A DNA stretch of 64,000 nucleotides from JAWXUU01 sp044426085. GTDB taxonomy: Bacteria > Bacillota > Clostridia > Christensenellales > CAMQZB01. The stretch spans positions 62,001 to 126,000 of the forward strand of contig JAWXUU010000006.1 in assembly GCA_044426085.1 (NCBI GenBank), in the 5' to 3' direction. Below the pieces are notes generated by a model that saw only the letters and a program-made list of their open reading frames with translations, did not search any database and was not told the origin of the DNA. This document shows, piece after piece, positions 35,131-44,257 of the stretch (position 1 is its first letter; every line of letters begins with the position of its first letter). Position numbers and translations under genes: made by a program.

Positions 35131-36289
35131 CCTCCATATCAACATAAAGCCTAACCAAGATATTTGCGGTTTCGCCGTAGCTTTTTGATCCGCTGGTGAT
35201 TCCTGAGCTTGTTAGGTATAGGTTGTTGAACCAATCGCCGATGTCGTCGAAAATTGTGTCGTAGTCTTGCCAGAAATAATATTTCGAGTTGATAACTTTT
35301 ATTGTGGTTTCGGAAAATTCGCCAAGCACGTTTGCATAGATTTCCGTGTTGTTGCTGTCGTAGCTTTCGGAAAGCAGAATTTGTGCAATCACCACGTAGC
35401 CACAATATTGCAGATATTCGTCTTCAGCATTGGCGAGCACGTAATAGGCGAAAAAGTTTGCTTCGTTTTCTCGCATTATCCCCTTTGAATGGGCAAGTTC
35501 GTGCGCCATTGTGACGGGCTGACTGACCACTGGCGAATATGTGTTCACGTTGCTTTCTGCGAAAAATGGCGAATAATATCCCGTGAATCCCGCATAGCTG
35601 TTGATAAATCCCAAGGTGAGCTGTTTTGGATAAGTTTCGAATTGCGAGAAAAAGTCGCTGTCAAACTGCTGATATTCCACCAAAATAAGTTCCGCAATTT
35701 CGTCGAACGTGTATGGCGAAACTACGTTGCCGTTTTCGTCGATTTCAAAATTATCTTCCAACGCTTCCGCTTTGTTCGCAAAATAAATTGCCGCAGCAGA
35801 AACCGTTTCGGCATCCGCCGTTGCTTCTGGCAAATTCAATTGCGGAATTGCTGAGTCGCGTTCGTAGCTCATGGTGAACAGCGTGAGAAACAACACGTTT
35901 ATTGAAAGTGTTGTGATTATCGCGAAAGTCACAAATCCGCAAAGATAAGTGTAATCACGTTTGCCATCGACTTTTTTCAGCGATTTTATCGTTTTCACAA
36001 TGAATATCAACACAAAAACTATCGCAAGATACAGCGTGAGTTCTGTTATTGAAAATGGGAACAGGTTGGAATATCGCGAAAGTAGATAAAGTAGCCACCT
36101 TGAAATCCCGCGTGAGAAGATGTATTCTCGCACATAGGCACTTTGGCGGAGCAGTTGCAAAATGCAAATCATCGCAAGAAGCACGATTATCGTGCCCACG
36201 CTTTTTTTGTGGGTTTTCAGATATAACACGCACTTTTTAAATGCAGATTTCGATTTTTCTTTGATTGTTTCAAGAGTTTTATTCACCAT
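35120..36289 (-). CDS. DUF3810-like membrane protein with zinc-peptidase-like motif
   Basis: 389 aa. Three membrane segments in the first ~140 residues (VGTIIVLLAMICILQLL; LTLYLAIVFVLIFIV; FVTFAIITTLSINVLF), then a large extracytoplasmic domain. It contains VTMAHELAHSKGIMRENEANFFAYYVL (~255-280), an HExxH motif plus downstream Glu, typical of membrane-associated metallopeptidase-like DUF3810 proteins. Whether it is catalytic is untested. The ATG at 36289 has GGGGG upstream; an in-frame start 49 codons earlier would add a Lys/Asn-rich tail from T-rich repeats and is rejected. It lies directly downstream of the aminopeptidase, same strand. Confidence 0.75.
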   Translation of the reverse strand: MVNKTLETIKEKSKSAFKKCVLYLKTHKKSVGTIIVLLAMICILQLLRQSAYVREYIFSRGISRWLLYLLSRYSNLFPFSITELTLYLAIVFVLIFIVKTIKSLKKVDGKRDYTYLCGFVTFAIITTLSINVLFLTLFTMSYERDSAIPQLNLPEATADAETVSAAAIYFANKAEALEDNFEIDENGNVVSPYTFDEIAELILVEYQQFDSDFFSQFETYPKQLTLGFINSYAGFTGYYSPFFAESNVNTYSPVVSQPVTMAHELAHSKGIMRENEANFFAYYVLANAEDEYLQYCGYVVIAQILLSESYDSNNTEIYANVLGEFSETTIKVINSKYYFWQDYDTIFDDIGDWFNNLYLTSSGITSGSKSYGETANILVRLYVDMEGKA

Positions 36290-36295
36290 TGCCCC

Positions 36296-36419
36296 CTTGT
36301 GTTTTGGTTTTTGTTGTTTTGTTTTTTTGTTGTTTGATTGTTTGCGTTTTTTGATTGTTTGCGTTTTTTGATTGTTATATATATTGTTATATATATATTG
36401 TTTAATATTTATATTGGTT
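36296..36419. repeat. low-complexity T-rich tandem repeats
   Basis: Two to three copies of gattgtttgcgtttttt, then tatatattgt repeats, between ampS and the DUF3810-like gene. No gene; possibly replication-slippage DNA. Confidence 0.7.
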
Positions 36420-37661
36420 TTATTTGTTTTTTTCAAGATTTTTCACAAAGTTGCCGTTTTGCATTATCACAACTTCACTGCCATCGCTTCTTTTTGCGGT
36501 CACTTTCAAATCGGGCGTGCCAATCATGAAATCGACGTGGGCGATTGAATCGTTTAGTCCTTGCGCGAAGAGTTCTTCTTTGCTGTTGTCGCCGTTATCC
36601 ACGCAGGAATTGTAGCCTTTTCCAAACGCGAGATGACAAGATGCGTTTTCATCGAACAGCGTGTTATAGAAAATTTGGTTCATGTTGGAAATACCGCTGT
36701 CCGCTTCCACAAATGCGATTTCGCCAAGGAATGCGGAATTTTCGTCGGTTGCGATTATGCTTTTCAACATTTCTTCACCGCACACAGCAAAGCAATCCAC
36801 CGCTTTGCCGTTTTCGAACTTCACCCAGAAATTATCAATCAGCACACCTTGGTGGGAAAGTGGCTTTGAAGAATACACTATCCCGTTGGTTTTCTCGCGG
36901 TGTGGCGCGGAAAAAATTTCTTCCGTTGGCATGTTGGCAACAAAGTTTACCCCGTCTTTTGCAATCTCGCTTGCACCCGAAAAAATCGATTGTGGCATCA
37001 TGCCCACAGTAAAGTTTGTGCCAAGTGAATTTTCAAAGTGGAAACTTTCGAAGCGTTCGCCGTTTAGGAAATCGCACATTATTTCTTGACTTTGGTTGTG
37101 CTGTTCCCATTTTTTTGTTGGGTTTTCGCAATCGAGATACATCGCTTTGGCAATCATGTCGCCGAGTTTTTCTTTTGCGATTTCGCAAGGCAAGTCTGGA
37201 AACACCTTTTTTGCCCAGCCGTCGGTTGGAACAGAAATCACAACCCAACGCACATCATTTGACATCGTGCGGTTGCGAAACGGTATTGTTTGCTTGCCTG
37301 TTGCAACTTGCGACGCATGAAGTTTTTCTTGGGGTATGCCCGCAAGATTATCGGGATTTTCCGAATAAATGGAAATAAAACAAGCACCCATTTCGGAATA
37401 CTTATTGTTGATTTCCGCGTGGAACTGATGTGGATTTGAAAGCGTTTCAAGCGAGCAGTTTTCAAACTTAGCACGCGTCAAAACTTCATCGTTGTGGCGA
37501 ACAAAAACCTCGCTCGCCCCAGCGGCGTAAGCTTCTTTTGTGAGCACGCGAGCAAGATCGTAAAGCTCCACAGGGCAGTTGATAACCACCGGCTGTTGCG
37601 GTTGCACATTCACCCCAACGCGAATGACTAGGTTTGATAGTTTAGAATGATATTTTTTCAT
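36420..37661 (-). CDS. ampS: aminopeptidase, M29 family (AmpS/PepS/AII-like)
   Basis: Cytosolic metal-dependent aminopeptidase, 413 aa, normal length. Family features: the N-terminal LVIRVGVNVQPQQPVVINCP and YAAGASEVFVRHNDE, GTNFTVGMMPQ in the middle, and the C-terminal metal-binding region GEIAFVEADSGISN ... CHLAFGKGYNSCVDNG ... NDSIAHVDFMIGT. All expected catalytic-domain stretches are present. Its promoter region holds repeat R11. Confidence 0.92.
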   Translation of the reverse strand: MKKYHSKLSNLVIRVGVNVQPQQPVVINCPVELYDLARVLTKEAYAAGASEVFVRHNDEVLTRAKFENCSLETLSNPHQFHAEINNKYSEMGACFISIYSENPDNLAGIPQEKLHASQVATGKQTIPFRNRTMSNDVRWVVISVPTDGWAKKVFPDLPCEIAKEKLGDMIAKAMYLDCENPTKKWEQHNQSQEIMCDFLNGERFESFHFENSLGTNFTVGMMPQSIFSGASEIAKDGVNFVANMPTEEIFSAPHREKTNGIVYSSKPLSHQGVLIDNFWVKFENGKAVDCFAVCGEEMLKSIIATDENSAFLGEIAFVEADSGISNMNQIFYNTLFDENASCHLAFGKGYNSCVDNGDNSKEELFAQGLNDSIAHVDFMIGTPDLKVTAKRSDGSEVVIMQNGNFVKNLEKNK

Positions 37662-37727
37662 TGAGAAATCCTTTTTTTTTGGGTATATTTTTGTTTTGGG
37701 AGAAGTTTTGGTAGGCTTGGGTAATTG

Positions 37728-37980
37728 GAAATTAAAAATTAAAAGTTAAAAATTAAAAATTGTGGTAAGGCATGGGCTTCGCCCTATGCATTCAATTATT
37801 AGATATGATAATAGAATCGTTATTTTCAAGAAACAACGCTACTATAATAATTTCAAACAATAGCATGCACGAGCAAAGCAAGTGCTTACCACAATTTTTA
37901 ATTTTTAATTTTTAATTTTTAATTTTTAATTTTTAATTTTTAATTAGCAAAGCTTCGCTTTGCGTTGCTTTGCATTGCTT
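37728..37980. repeat. structured intergenic repeat, copy R11
   Basis: Core at 37759-37895. Left arm gcatgggcttcgccctatgc; right arm gcacgagcaaagcaagtgc. A long right heptad array is followed by a gcaaagc-ttc-gctttgc palindrome beside the ABC-exporter stop. Confidence 0.9.
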
Positions 37981-39645
37981 TTACGCAATCGAAAGCTCAT
38001 AAAGCTTTCTAAAGTATCCGTCTTTTTCCAACAATTCTTGCACTCCGCCCATTTCTATTATTTTGCCGTCTTTTACAGCTATCACGATGTCTGAGTTCAT
38101 GATTGTGGATATTCTGTGGGCGATTACAATTGAAGTTGAGCACGCCATAAGCGATTGATAGCTGGCTGTGATTTTCTTTTCTGTTACGCTGTCTAGCGAG
38201 CTTGTGGCTTCATCGAGAATCACGATGTCGCCTGAATCAAGCATTTCACGCGCGATTTCAACAAGCTGTTTTCCGCCCGTTGCCATTGTGGCGATTTCAA
38301 GCGGGGCATCGATATCGTCGTTTTCCGCACAGATGTAGCACTGCTTCATTTTCGCGATGATTTCGCTATCTTTATATCTGCCTTTTGGGTCTAGATTTTT
38401 TCTTAGCGAGCCTTCGAACACGAACGGGTCTTGGCACACCATGGAAATTTCCGACCACAAACTTTCCTTGCTGATATCTTTCAGCGAGTTGCCAAAGATT
38501 TTTATATCACCTTTATATCCCACATAAAATCCCATGATAAGGTTGCAAATCGTGGTTTTTCCGCCACCCGATTCGCCGACGATTGCGACGCGTTTGCCCA
38601 TTGGAATTTCAAAGTTCATATCCTTGATAAATTCCTTTTCCCCAAAAGAAAAACTCAAATTTTCAAAGGCGATTGCAGGCGTTTCGCCCTTCTTATTTTC
38701 TTTCAAATCAAGCCCGTCCCTTTGGATTTCTGGCAATTGCAACATTCCATTTATTCTGTCTGCTGAAGTCTTCGCTTTTTGGAAAACACCAAACAACGCA
38801 GATATATCAGAGAATGGTTTTGAATATTGATTTGAATAAACCAAGAAAGTTGTTATCGACCCAACCGACATTGAAAGAAGAATACCGCAAAGCCCAACCG
38901 CGATATAAATCATGTTGTTCAAAATCCGTTGAGTTGGGTTTATTAGTGCGGAATAAAAGTGAGCTTTTTGGCTTTTGCCTTCTAGATTTTTATTCATCAC
39001 GTCAAGTTTAGCCTTTGTTTCTTCATCCGCCGAAAGGTTTCTAACTTCGCTTGCGTTTTTGATATGTTCTGTTAAAAATGTGTAAACTTCGCCTTGTTTT
39101 GCACGTTCTTTTGTGAAATATTTTTGTATGTTTTTTGCGATATAACCTGAAACCATGATTGAAATTGGCGTTGCAAGACCAACCACAAGCGCCATTTCCC
39201 AACGCAAGAACAGCATGATTATAAGCGTTGACAAAACCAAACTTATCGCTTGGAAAATGCTTGCAAGCCCTTGCGAAACACCGTCCGCCACGTTGGATAT
39301 ATCACTTGTCATCATTTGGGAAATTTCACCTTTAGAAATCTTGCCAAGGCTTTGCATATCCGCGTTCAAGATTTTCGTGTGCAGTTTTTCTTCGTATTCA
39401 TAAACTAGCCCCGCCGAAAGATATCCGCCAAGCTTTGTTGAAACATACTGCATAACTCCGCTGATAATTGCAAAACCGCCCGCAAATGCGAGATACTTCA
39501 AAAACAGTTCCCACGTTTGATAACTATCAACTGCCTTACCCACGAAATATGGGAAGAACACCGAAGACACACCGCTGATAAGTGCGAACAAAATAACAAA
39601 AACCGTTTCTTTTCGCGATTTTATAATGCTTCTTACACTTGTCAT
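37981..39645 (-). CDS. ABC exporter half-transporter with degenerate signature
   Basis: 554 aa: six membrane segments (~1-300) plus an ATPase domain. Walker A GESGGGKTT (~366) and Walker B VILDEATSSLD with the catalytic Glu are canonical, but the signature reads MATGGKQ instead of LSGGQ. Partner of the overlapping upstream gene; together they resemble heterodimeric exporters such as TmrAB, BmrCD or TM287/288, which have one degenerate ATP site. Substrate (drug, peptide or lipid) unknown. The ATG at 39645 overlaps the partner's stop (ATGA). Confidence 0.9.
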   Translation of the reverse strand: MTSVRSIIKSRKETVFVILFALISGVSSVFFPYFVGKAVDSYQTWELFLKYLAFAGGFAIISGVMQYVSTKLGGYLSAGLVYEYEEKLHTKILNADMQSLGKISKGEISQMMTSDISNVADGVSQGLASIFQAISLVLSTLIIMLFLRWEMALVVGLATPISIMVSGYIAKNIQKYFTKERAKQGEVYTFLTEHIKNASEVRNLSADEETKAKLDVMNKNLEGKSQKAHFYSALINPTQRILNNMIYIAVGLCGILLSMSVGSITTFLVYSNQYSKPFSDISALFGVFQKAKTSADRINGMLQLPEIQRDGLDLKENKKGETPAIAFENLSFSFGEKEFIKDMNFEIPMGKRVAIVGESGGGKTTICNLIMGFYVGYKGDIKIFGNSLKDISKESLWSEISMVCQDPFVFEGSLRKNLDPKGRYKDSEIIAKMKQCYICAENDDIDAPLEIATMATGGKQLVEIAREMLDSGDIVILDEATSSLDSVTEKKITASYQSLMACSTSIVIAHRISTIMNSDIVIAVKDGKIIEMGGVQELLEKDGYFRKLYELSIA

Positions 39646-41330
39646 GACACACCCCCTTGCAACTCGCAAAACTCGCGATATAGCTCGCACGATTTCGCAA
39701 GCTGGCTATGCACGCCCATGTCGATCAGTTCGCCGTTTTCCAAAACGAGAATTTTATCGCAGTGCATGACGTCTTTTATTTTTTGCGAGAGCACAACCAC
39801 ATTTTCGCAGTTTTCAAATATGAACTCTCTCACGTTTCTTGATGTTTCGGAATCGAGCGCGGAAAGTGAATCGTCAAGAATTATCACGCTTTTTTGCTTA
39901 GCGACCATTCTTGCAAGCGACACCCTTTGTTTTTGACCGCCCGAAAGATTTGTTCCGCCTTCCATAACGGCGGTTTCGCCCGCGTTTTCCTTTTCTATCA
40001 CAAATGGGCAAATAACTTGTTTCACTCTGTTCAAAAATTCGCCATCGCTTTTTTCGCCATCGCCGATTTTCAAATTATCATCAAGCGTGCCACCAAAGAT
40101 GACCGCCTTTTGCATTACGAACCCAAATTTTTCCAAAATACTCTTTTGTGAAACATCCTTTGCATTCACACCGAACATTTCCACATTTCCACCCGAGTTT
40201 TCCAAAAATTTCAACAGACCTTCGAAAAGCAAAGTCTTGCCCGAGCCTGTTCTTCCAACCACGCCAATCTTTTCACCTTTCGCCATTTCAAAGCTGATAT
40301 CTTTAAGGGAAAAACCCCTTGCTTGCAAACTGAAATTTTCAACTTTCAAAACACTTTCGTTTTCACTGTTGAGCTCGCCATTTTCAACAAACCCTTCTTC
40401 GAAATTTTCCATGCCGATAAATTCACCAATCCTGCCCCAAGATGTGTATCCCCTTGAAAGGATGTTGAACGTGTTGACCAAAACGGAAACCGCAAGACCA
40501 AGTTGCAACATATATGTCACGAATGTTGAAAGGTGGGCAACGTCCACTTGGTTTTTCAAAACTAATGTGTTTGCAAAAATCAAAACACCCACCACGCAAA
40601 GATTCACAAACAGAGTTGTTGCCGGCGCGAAAAACGCGTTGATTTTGTTGATTTGCTTTGAAACATCTTCAAGTTCGCGTGCGGTTTTTTCAAAGTTTTC
40701 CGATATTGTGTTTTCCAAATTAGCACCGTGTATTTGCAAAATACCTTCCGCTGTTTCTCTTCCGAAAAGCGAAATGCGTTCTAGCACTTTTTGGTTTTGA
40801 CGCGTTTTTGGGATTAATTTTTTTGTGTTTTTGCCGATAAGCAATGCCAAAAATGGCAGTACGCACAAAAATACTATCGCCACTTGCGTGTTCAAAACAA
40901 ACAACATCAAAACTGAACCGAGCGCGATAAACGGCGTTCTTGGCACAATTCGAATTAGCATTGCAATCGCCATTGCAACTTTTTCCACGTCGTTTGTCGC
41001 AAGCACCACCATTTTTTTTGTGGAAACATCCCTTGCGTCTTTCGTGGAAACTTTCAGCGTTTTATCATAAATTTCTCCGCGTAGCCTAGCGGAAATTCTC
41101 GCTTGCGCAACCGATGCTTGATACTGACAAACAAACGCGAAGCAATATCCAAACAGCACAAACAAAAACAGAAGCACAAGCGGTTTCCACACATCAGGGT
41201 TGCCAGCAATGCCATACGAAATCGCCGTGCCCATCAAAAATGGCAGTGTCACTTCCATGCACGCTTCCAAAAATTTGAAAAACGAGCCGAGAAATATCCT
41301 TGCCTTGATTTCTAAATAATATTTTTTCAT
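39642..41330 (-). CDS. ABC exporter half-transporter, partner subunit
   Basis: 562 aa: membrane domain (~1-310) plus ATPase. Walker A GRTGSGKTL (~354) and a canonical signature NLSGGQKQRVSLAR, but Walker B is VIILDDSLSALD, with Asp in place of the catalytic Glu. This is complementary to its partner: the site built from this Walker A/B and the partner's MATGGKQ signature is the degenerate one, and the other is intact. First gene of the pair, with 4-bp overlap. Confidence 0.9.
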   Translation of the reverse strand: MKKYYLEIKARIFLGSFFKFLEACMEVTLPFLMGTAISYGIAGNPDVWKPLVLLFLFVLFGYCFAFVCQYQASVAQARISARLRGEIYDKTLKVSTKDARDVSTKKMVVLATNDVEKVAMAIAMLIRIVPRTPFIALGSVLMLFVLNTQVAIVFLCVLPFLALLIGKNTKKLIPKTRQNQKVLERISLFGRETAEGILQIHGANLENTISENFEKTARELEDVSKQINKINAFFAPATTLFVNLCVVGVLIFANTLVLKNQVDVAHLSTFVTYMLQLGLAVSVLVNTFNILSRGYTSWGRIGEFIGMENFEEGFVENGELNSENESVLKVENFSLQARGFSLKDISFEMAKGEKIGVVGRTGSGKTLLFEGLLKFLENSGGNVEMFGVNAKDVSQKSILEKFGFVMQKAVIFGGTLDDNLKIGDGEKSDGEFLNRVKQVICPFVIEKENAGETAVMEGGTNLSGGQKQRVSLARMVAKQKSVIILDDSLSALDSETSRNVREFIFENCENVVVLSQKIKDVMHCDKILVLENGELIDMGVHSQLAKSCELYREFCELQGGVS

Positions 41331-41385
41331 TAACTCTTATCCTTGATTTTTATGTTATTTTATAATTTTTTATAGTTGTTGTTTT

Positions 41386-41485
41386 GTGGGCTCTGCCCAC
41401 GCCCGCTCGGGGCTTGGTTTTCTTTGTGGGCTCTGCCCACGCCCGCAAGGGTTTGAAACCCTTGACCCCTATTGGGGGTTTCGGG
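41386..41485. repeat. second repeat family (gtgggctctgcccac type), copy 1
   Basis: Two direct copies of gtgggctctgcccacgcccg, then aagggtttgaaaccctt and gacccctattgggggttt: three short palindromes in a row. It lies in the gap between the ABC operon and the dnaI-like gene; the remaining bases to 41576 are unremarkable. Confidence 0.85.
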
Positions 41486-41576
41486 AAGTGTTTTGTTTAG
41501 AAAAAACGCGTTGCGTTTTTGCTGGTGGGGGGAGTGAACAAAAATGCTTTTTGCTTATCCCTTTGTTTTTATGTTA

Positions 41577-42527
41577 TTATTTTATTGTTCTTAAATCAAC
41601 ATCTGTTTCCACTTTCATGACAACGGTTGATTTTAATCCCCTTGAAAAGAAGCGTTCGCCGTATCGCTTGTTGATGTCGGCTTCTGATAGGTTGGTTGTG
41701 AAGATTGTAAGTTTGCCCGACATGATTCTTGATTCTAGCAGACTTACAAAATACGGTTTTATTTTTTCCATATGAATGATTTCCGCACCCAAATCATCGA
41801 CAACCAAAACGTCGATATTCATAAGCAAATTATATTCATCTTTTATCCTTTGAATGGGATTGAAAGAAGTTGCGTTTTGCATGTGGGAAACAAAAAGTTC
41901 TTCCATATTAAAAGAAGAAACGCAAAGCCCGCTTGCACCCTTTGCAATAAGCTCCGCCAAAATTTCCTTCGCAAGGTGAGTCTTACCACAGCCAACATGA
42001 CCTTGCAAGAAAAACACATGCTTAGAAACGCTTGGGTATCGCGAAATAAATTCCTTTGCGTAGGCATAAAACTTGGAAAGTCCCGCGTGATTTTTTGCAA
42101 ACTCCGCCGACTTTTCAAATCCAATCGCCCCGCCCGAAACCGACAACCTTTTTGTTATGTATTCAAGAACGTAACCCTTGAAACAGTCGCAGTCGCCATT
42201 TTCCGTTTTGCCTGTGTCGCCACATTTTTCGCAAGCAAAGCAAGTTTCCAAATCGGAAACTTTGAGGTTATATTTTTTTAGAGCAGTTGAAATTTCACTT
42301 TCGATTTTTGTTTCAAGCTTTTCTAAACTTTCAAAATCACCGTTTGAAACCCTAGCTTTTGCAATTTCAAAAGCTAGCTCACTCCTTTGCAAAAGAAGTT
42401 TTTCAAGCTGTGTGTCCCCCTTGATTTTGCACTTGTTGTTATATTGTTTTTCACGAGCCAAGCTGGCGTTTTGCGACACCATACTTTCGGCATAAAGCCT
42501 TGCTTGGGCGTTATTTATTTGCATCAT
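41577..42527 (-). CDS. dnaI: helicase loader / primosomal ATPase (DnaI/DnaC-like)
   Basis: 316 aa. The N-terminal ~110 residues are helical and end in a zinc motif (CFACEKCGDTGKTENGDCDC). The AAA+ domain has Walker A LQGHVGCGKTHLA (~175), Walker B VLVVDDLGAE (~245), sensor I FTTNLS and the arginine motif YGERFFSRG. This is the layout of DnaI, which loads the replicative helicase during initiation. Directly downstream of the DnaB/DnaD-like gene, as in the Bacillus dnaB-dnaI operon. About 10 kb from oriC. Confidence 0.88.
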   Translation of the reverse strand: MMQINNAQARLYAESMVSQNASLAREKQYNNKCKIKGDTQLEKLLLQRSELAFEIAKARVSNGDFESLEKLETKIESEISTALKKYNLKVSDLETCFACEKCGDTGKTENGDCDCFKGYVLEYITKRLSVSGGAIGFEKSAEFAKNHAGLSKFYAYAKEFISRYPSVSKHVFFLQGHVGCGKTHLAKEILAELIAKGASGLCVSSFNMEELFVSHMQNATSFNPIQRIKDEYNLLMNIDVLVVDDLGAEIIHMEKIKPYFVSLLESRIMSGKLTIFTTNLSEADINKRYGERFFSRGLKSTVVMKVETDVDLRTIK

Positions 42528-42584
42528 AAAACTCTTCTCCAAATTTGTTTATCACAAAGCCTGATACCTTGCAAAAATTTCTTT

Positions 42585-44045
42585 CTAGAACTCGTCAAGC
42601 GTTTCCAAAGCAGAAAATGCACTTGCGATTTCTTCGTTTGTATAGTTTCTTGAGATGATTTCTTGCGGTTTGGAAGAACCGCCACCACCGCCATATTGCA
42701 TTGCAGGCGCTGTTTTGGCTTCTTCGATTGTTGTTATGCCACCCTTTTGCCAGTTTTTCAATATTGAATGTATGTATGGCAACGGACGGTATGTCCCCAC
42801 TGCTTTTTGGCTTGCAAATTCAATCATATCCGCACCAAAGCCAAGCCTTTCGAACCTTGCATAACTGTTTCTGTCGTCGCCGTTTGGTCTTCTTTCTTGA
42901 CCCAAAATTTTCAGCATGCGTTTGATTTTTTCTTCCTTTTGCCAGAATTCCGCCATGTATTGCAACAGCGCTTCTTTGGTGATTATGCCAAGCTTGGAAA
43001 AACTTTCCACTTTGTCGGCAAGCCCTTCAAGGGTTCTCACGCCTGAAAGGAAACTGTTTTCTGCGATATAGATAAGTGCATCTTCCGAAAAGCCGAGAAC
43101 GTCCACCCATCTTCTTATATAAACATCAACTTCCGTTTCCAAAACTTCCACATAAACCGCAACCGCTTTGTTGATTTTTATCGCGAGTTCGAACAGCATA
43201 TTTTTGTGGTTTTGATACTTGGTGATTTCAGATTTTTCAAACACCTTAGAGCCGTGAAGTTCAAGCAGCAACGCGTCTAGTTTTTCCATGCTTTTTGAAC
43301 CTTTCATAAGCTTGCCCGCTTCCAAAATTGCATCTTCCGAGAAGCCCATATTTTTCCATTTTGCAAGTGTGTTCATGTCCTCCATTTCCACCTTGCGTTT
43401 TATTTTGAGCGCGGAAAGCAAATCGGAAACAACTGAAGACTGCATGAAATAGTTGTTGAATTCCGCTTCCACTTGGCTGTATGTTTTGATGTTTTTATTT
43501 TTCAAATTTATCGCCGTTTGAATGATATATTTTGAAGGCACGTTCTTGCCGTTTCGCTTCACCCCATACCCAACAACAAGCAAAAATGCCTCTTGCGAAA
43601 AACCGTAGCCTTCCATGAAATTATAATACTGAACAAGCTCGTTTGGGTTAATCATTCTGCCCGTTATCATAAGTGAAAGTTCCTTGTTGAAGTCGGCATA
43701 TTTGTTCGGGTCGAATTTTTTTGGACGGAACACCCTTGAAGAAAGGTCTAGATATTCAACGAAAAGCGGGTTTTGACTTCTGATTTTCACCACCTGCAGT
43801 TCTTCCCAATGCATGAATCCTTCCAAAACTTCTTCATTTGAAATCCCAAGCCCCTTTGCAATTTCTGAAGTTGTTGCTTCGCTTGTGTTTGATATCAAAA
43901 AAGCGCCGTATAAATACACCTTGATTTGAAGTTCCGTTGCGTGTTTCATATATTCCGACAAAAACAGATTTTGTATGTCCGTTGCACTTTTATACATATA
44001 TTCAGATGAAAATTTGATTGTAGATTTGCTTTCAAAATTATCCAT
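42585..44045 (-). CDS. replication initiation/membrane attachment protein (DnaB/DnaD-like)
   Basis: 486 aa. An N-terminal winged-helix region (~20-110; KATTSEIAKGLGISNEEVLEGF type) is followed by at least two DnaD/DnaB-II helical domains, including WKNMGFSEDAILEAGKLM and YARFERLGFGADMIEFA. This fits the primosome proteins that bridge DnaA and the helicase loader in Firmicutes. A glycine run (YGGGGGSSK) lies before the last 30 residues. GGGGG precedes the ATG at 44045. Operon with the dnaI-like gene, 57 bp apart. Confidence 0.85.
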   Translation of the reverse strand: MDNFESKSTIKFSSEYMYKSATDIQNLFLSEYMKHATELQIKVYLYGAFLISNTSEATTSEIAKGLGISNEEVLEGFMHWEELQVVKIRSQNPLFVEYLDLSSRVFRPKKFDPNKYADFNKELSLMITGRMINPNELVQYYNFMEGYGFSQEAFLLVVGYGVKRNGKNVPSKYIIQTAINLKNKNIKTYSQVEAEFNNYFMQSSVVSDLLSALKIKRKVEMEDMNTLAKWKNMGFSEDAILEAGKLMKGSKSMEKLDALLLELHGSKVFEKSEITKYQNHKNMLFELAIKINKAVAVYVEVLETEVDVYIRRWVDVLGFSEDALIYIAENSFLSGVRTLEGLADKVESFSKLGIITKEALLQYMAEFWQKEEKIKRMLKILGQERRPNGDDRNSYARFERLGFGADMIEFASQKAVGTYRPLPYIHSILKNWQKGGITTIEEAKTAPAMQYGGGGGSSKPQEIISRNYTNEEIASAFSALETLDEF

Positions 44046-44091
44046 GCTTTGCCCCCTTTTGCATTTTTTGCGACAGTATATGCTATTTCCC

Positions 44092-44120
44092 TTGAAAAAT
44101 GTGGTGGTTTGGTGTATAAT
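44092..44120 (+). promoter_or_regulatory. promoter of the esterase-like gene
   Basis: A -35 TTGAAA at 44092-44097 and a -10 TATAAT at 44115-44120 are 17 bp apart. Leader of about 130 nt. Confidence 0.7.
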
Positions 44121-44257
44121 AGGAAATATATAGCATTTGATTTTCAATTTTTTATTGAAAATGTAATCACTTTCATTCTATCAAATTTAAATTCTTTTTG
44201 CAATCAAAACTTGAATTTTCGTTTGATTTATTTGAATTTATTTATATTGGGGGACAA

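Noticed and set aside
36290..36436. Lys/Asn-rich N-terminal extension of the DUF3810-like protein
   Set aside because: It is the reverse translation of T-rich slippage repeats; a GGGGG site precedes the ATG at 36289.
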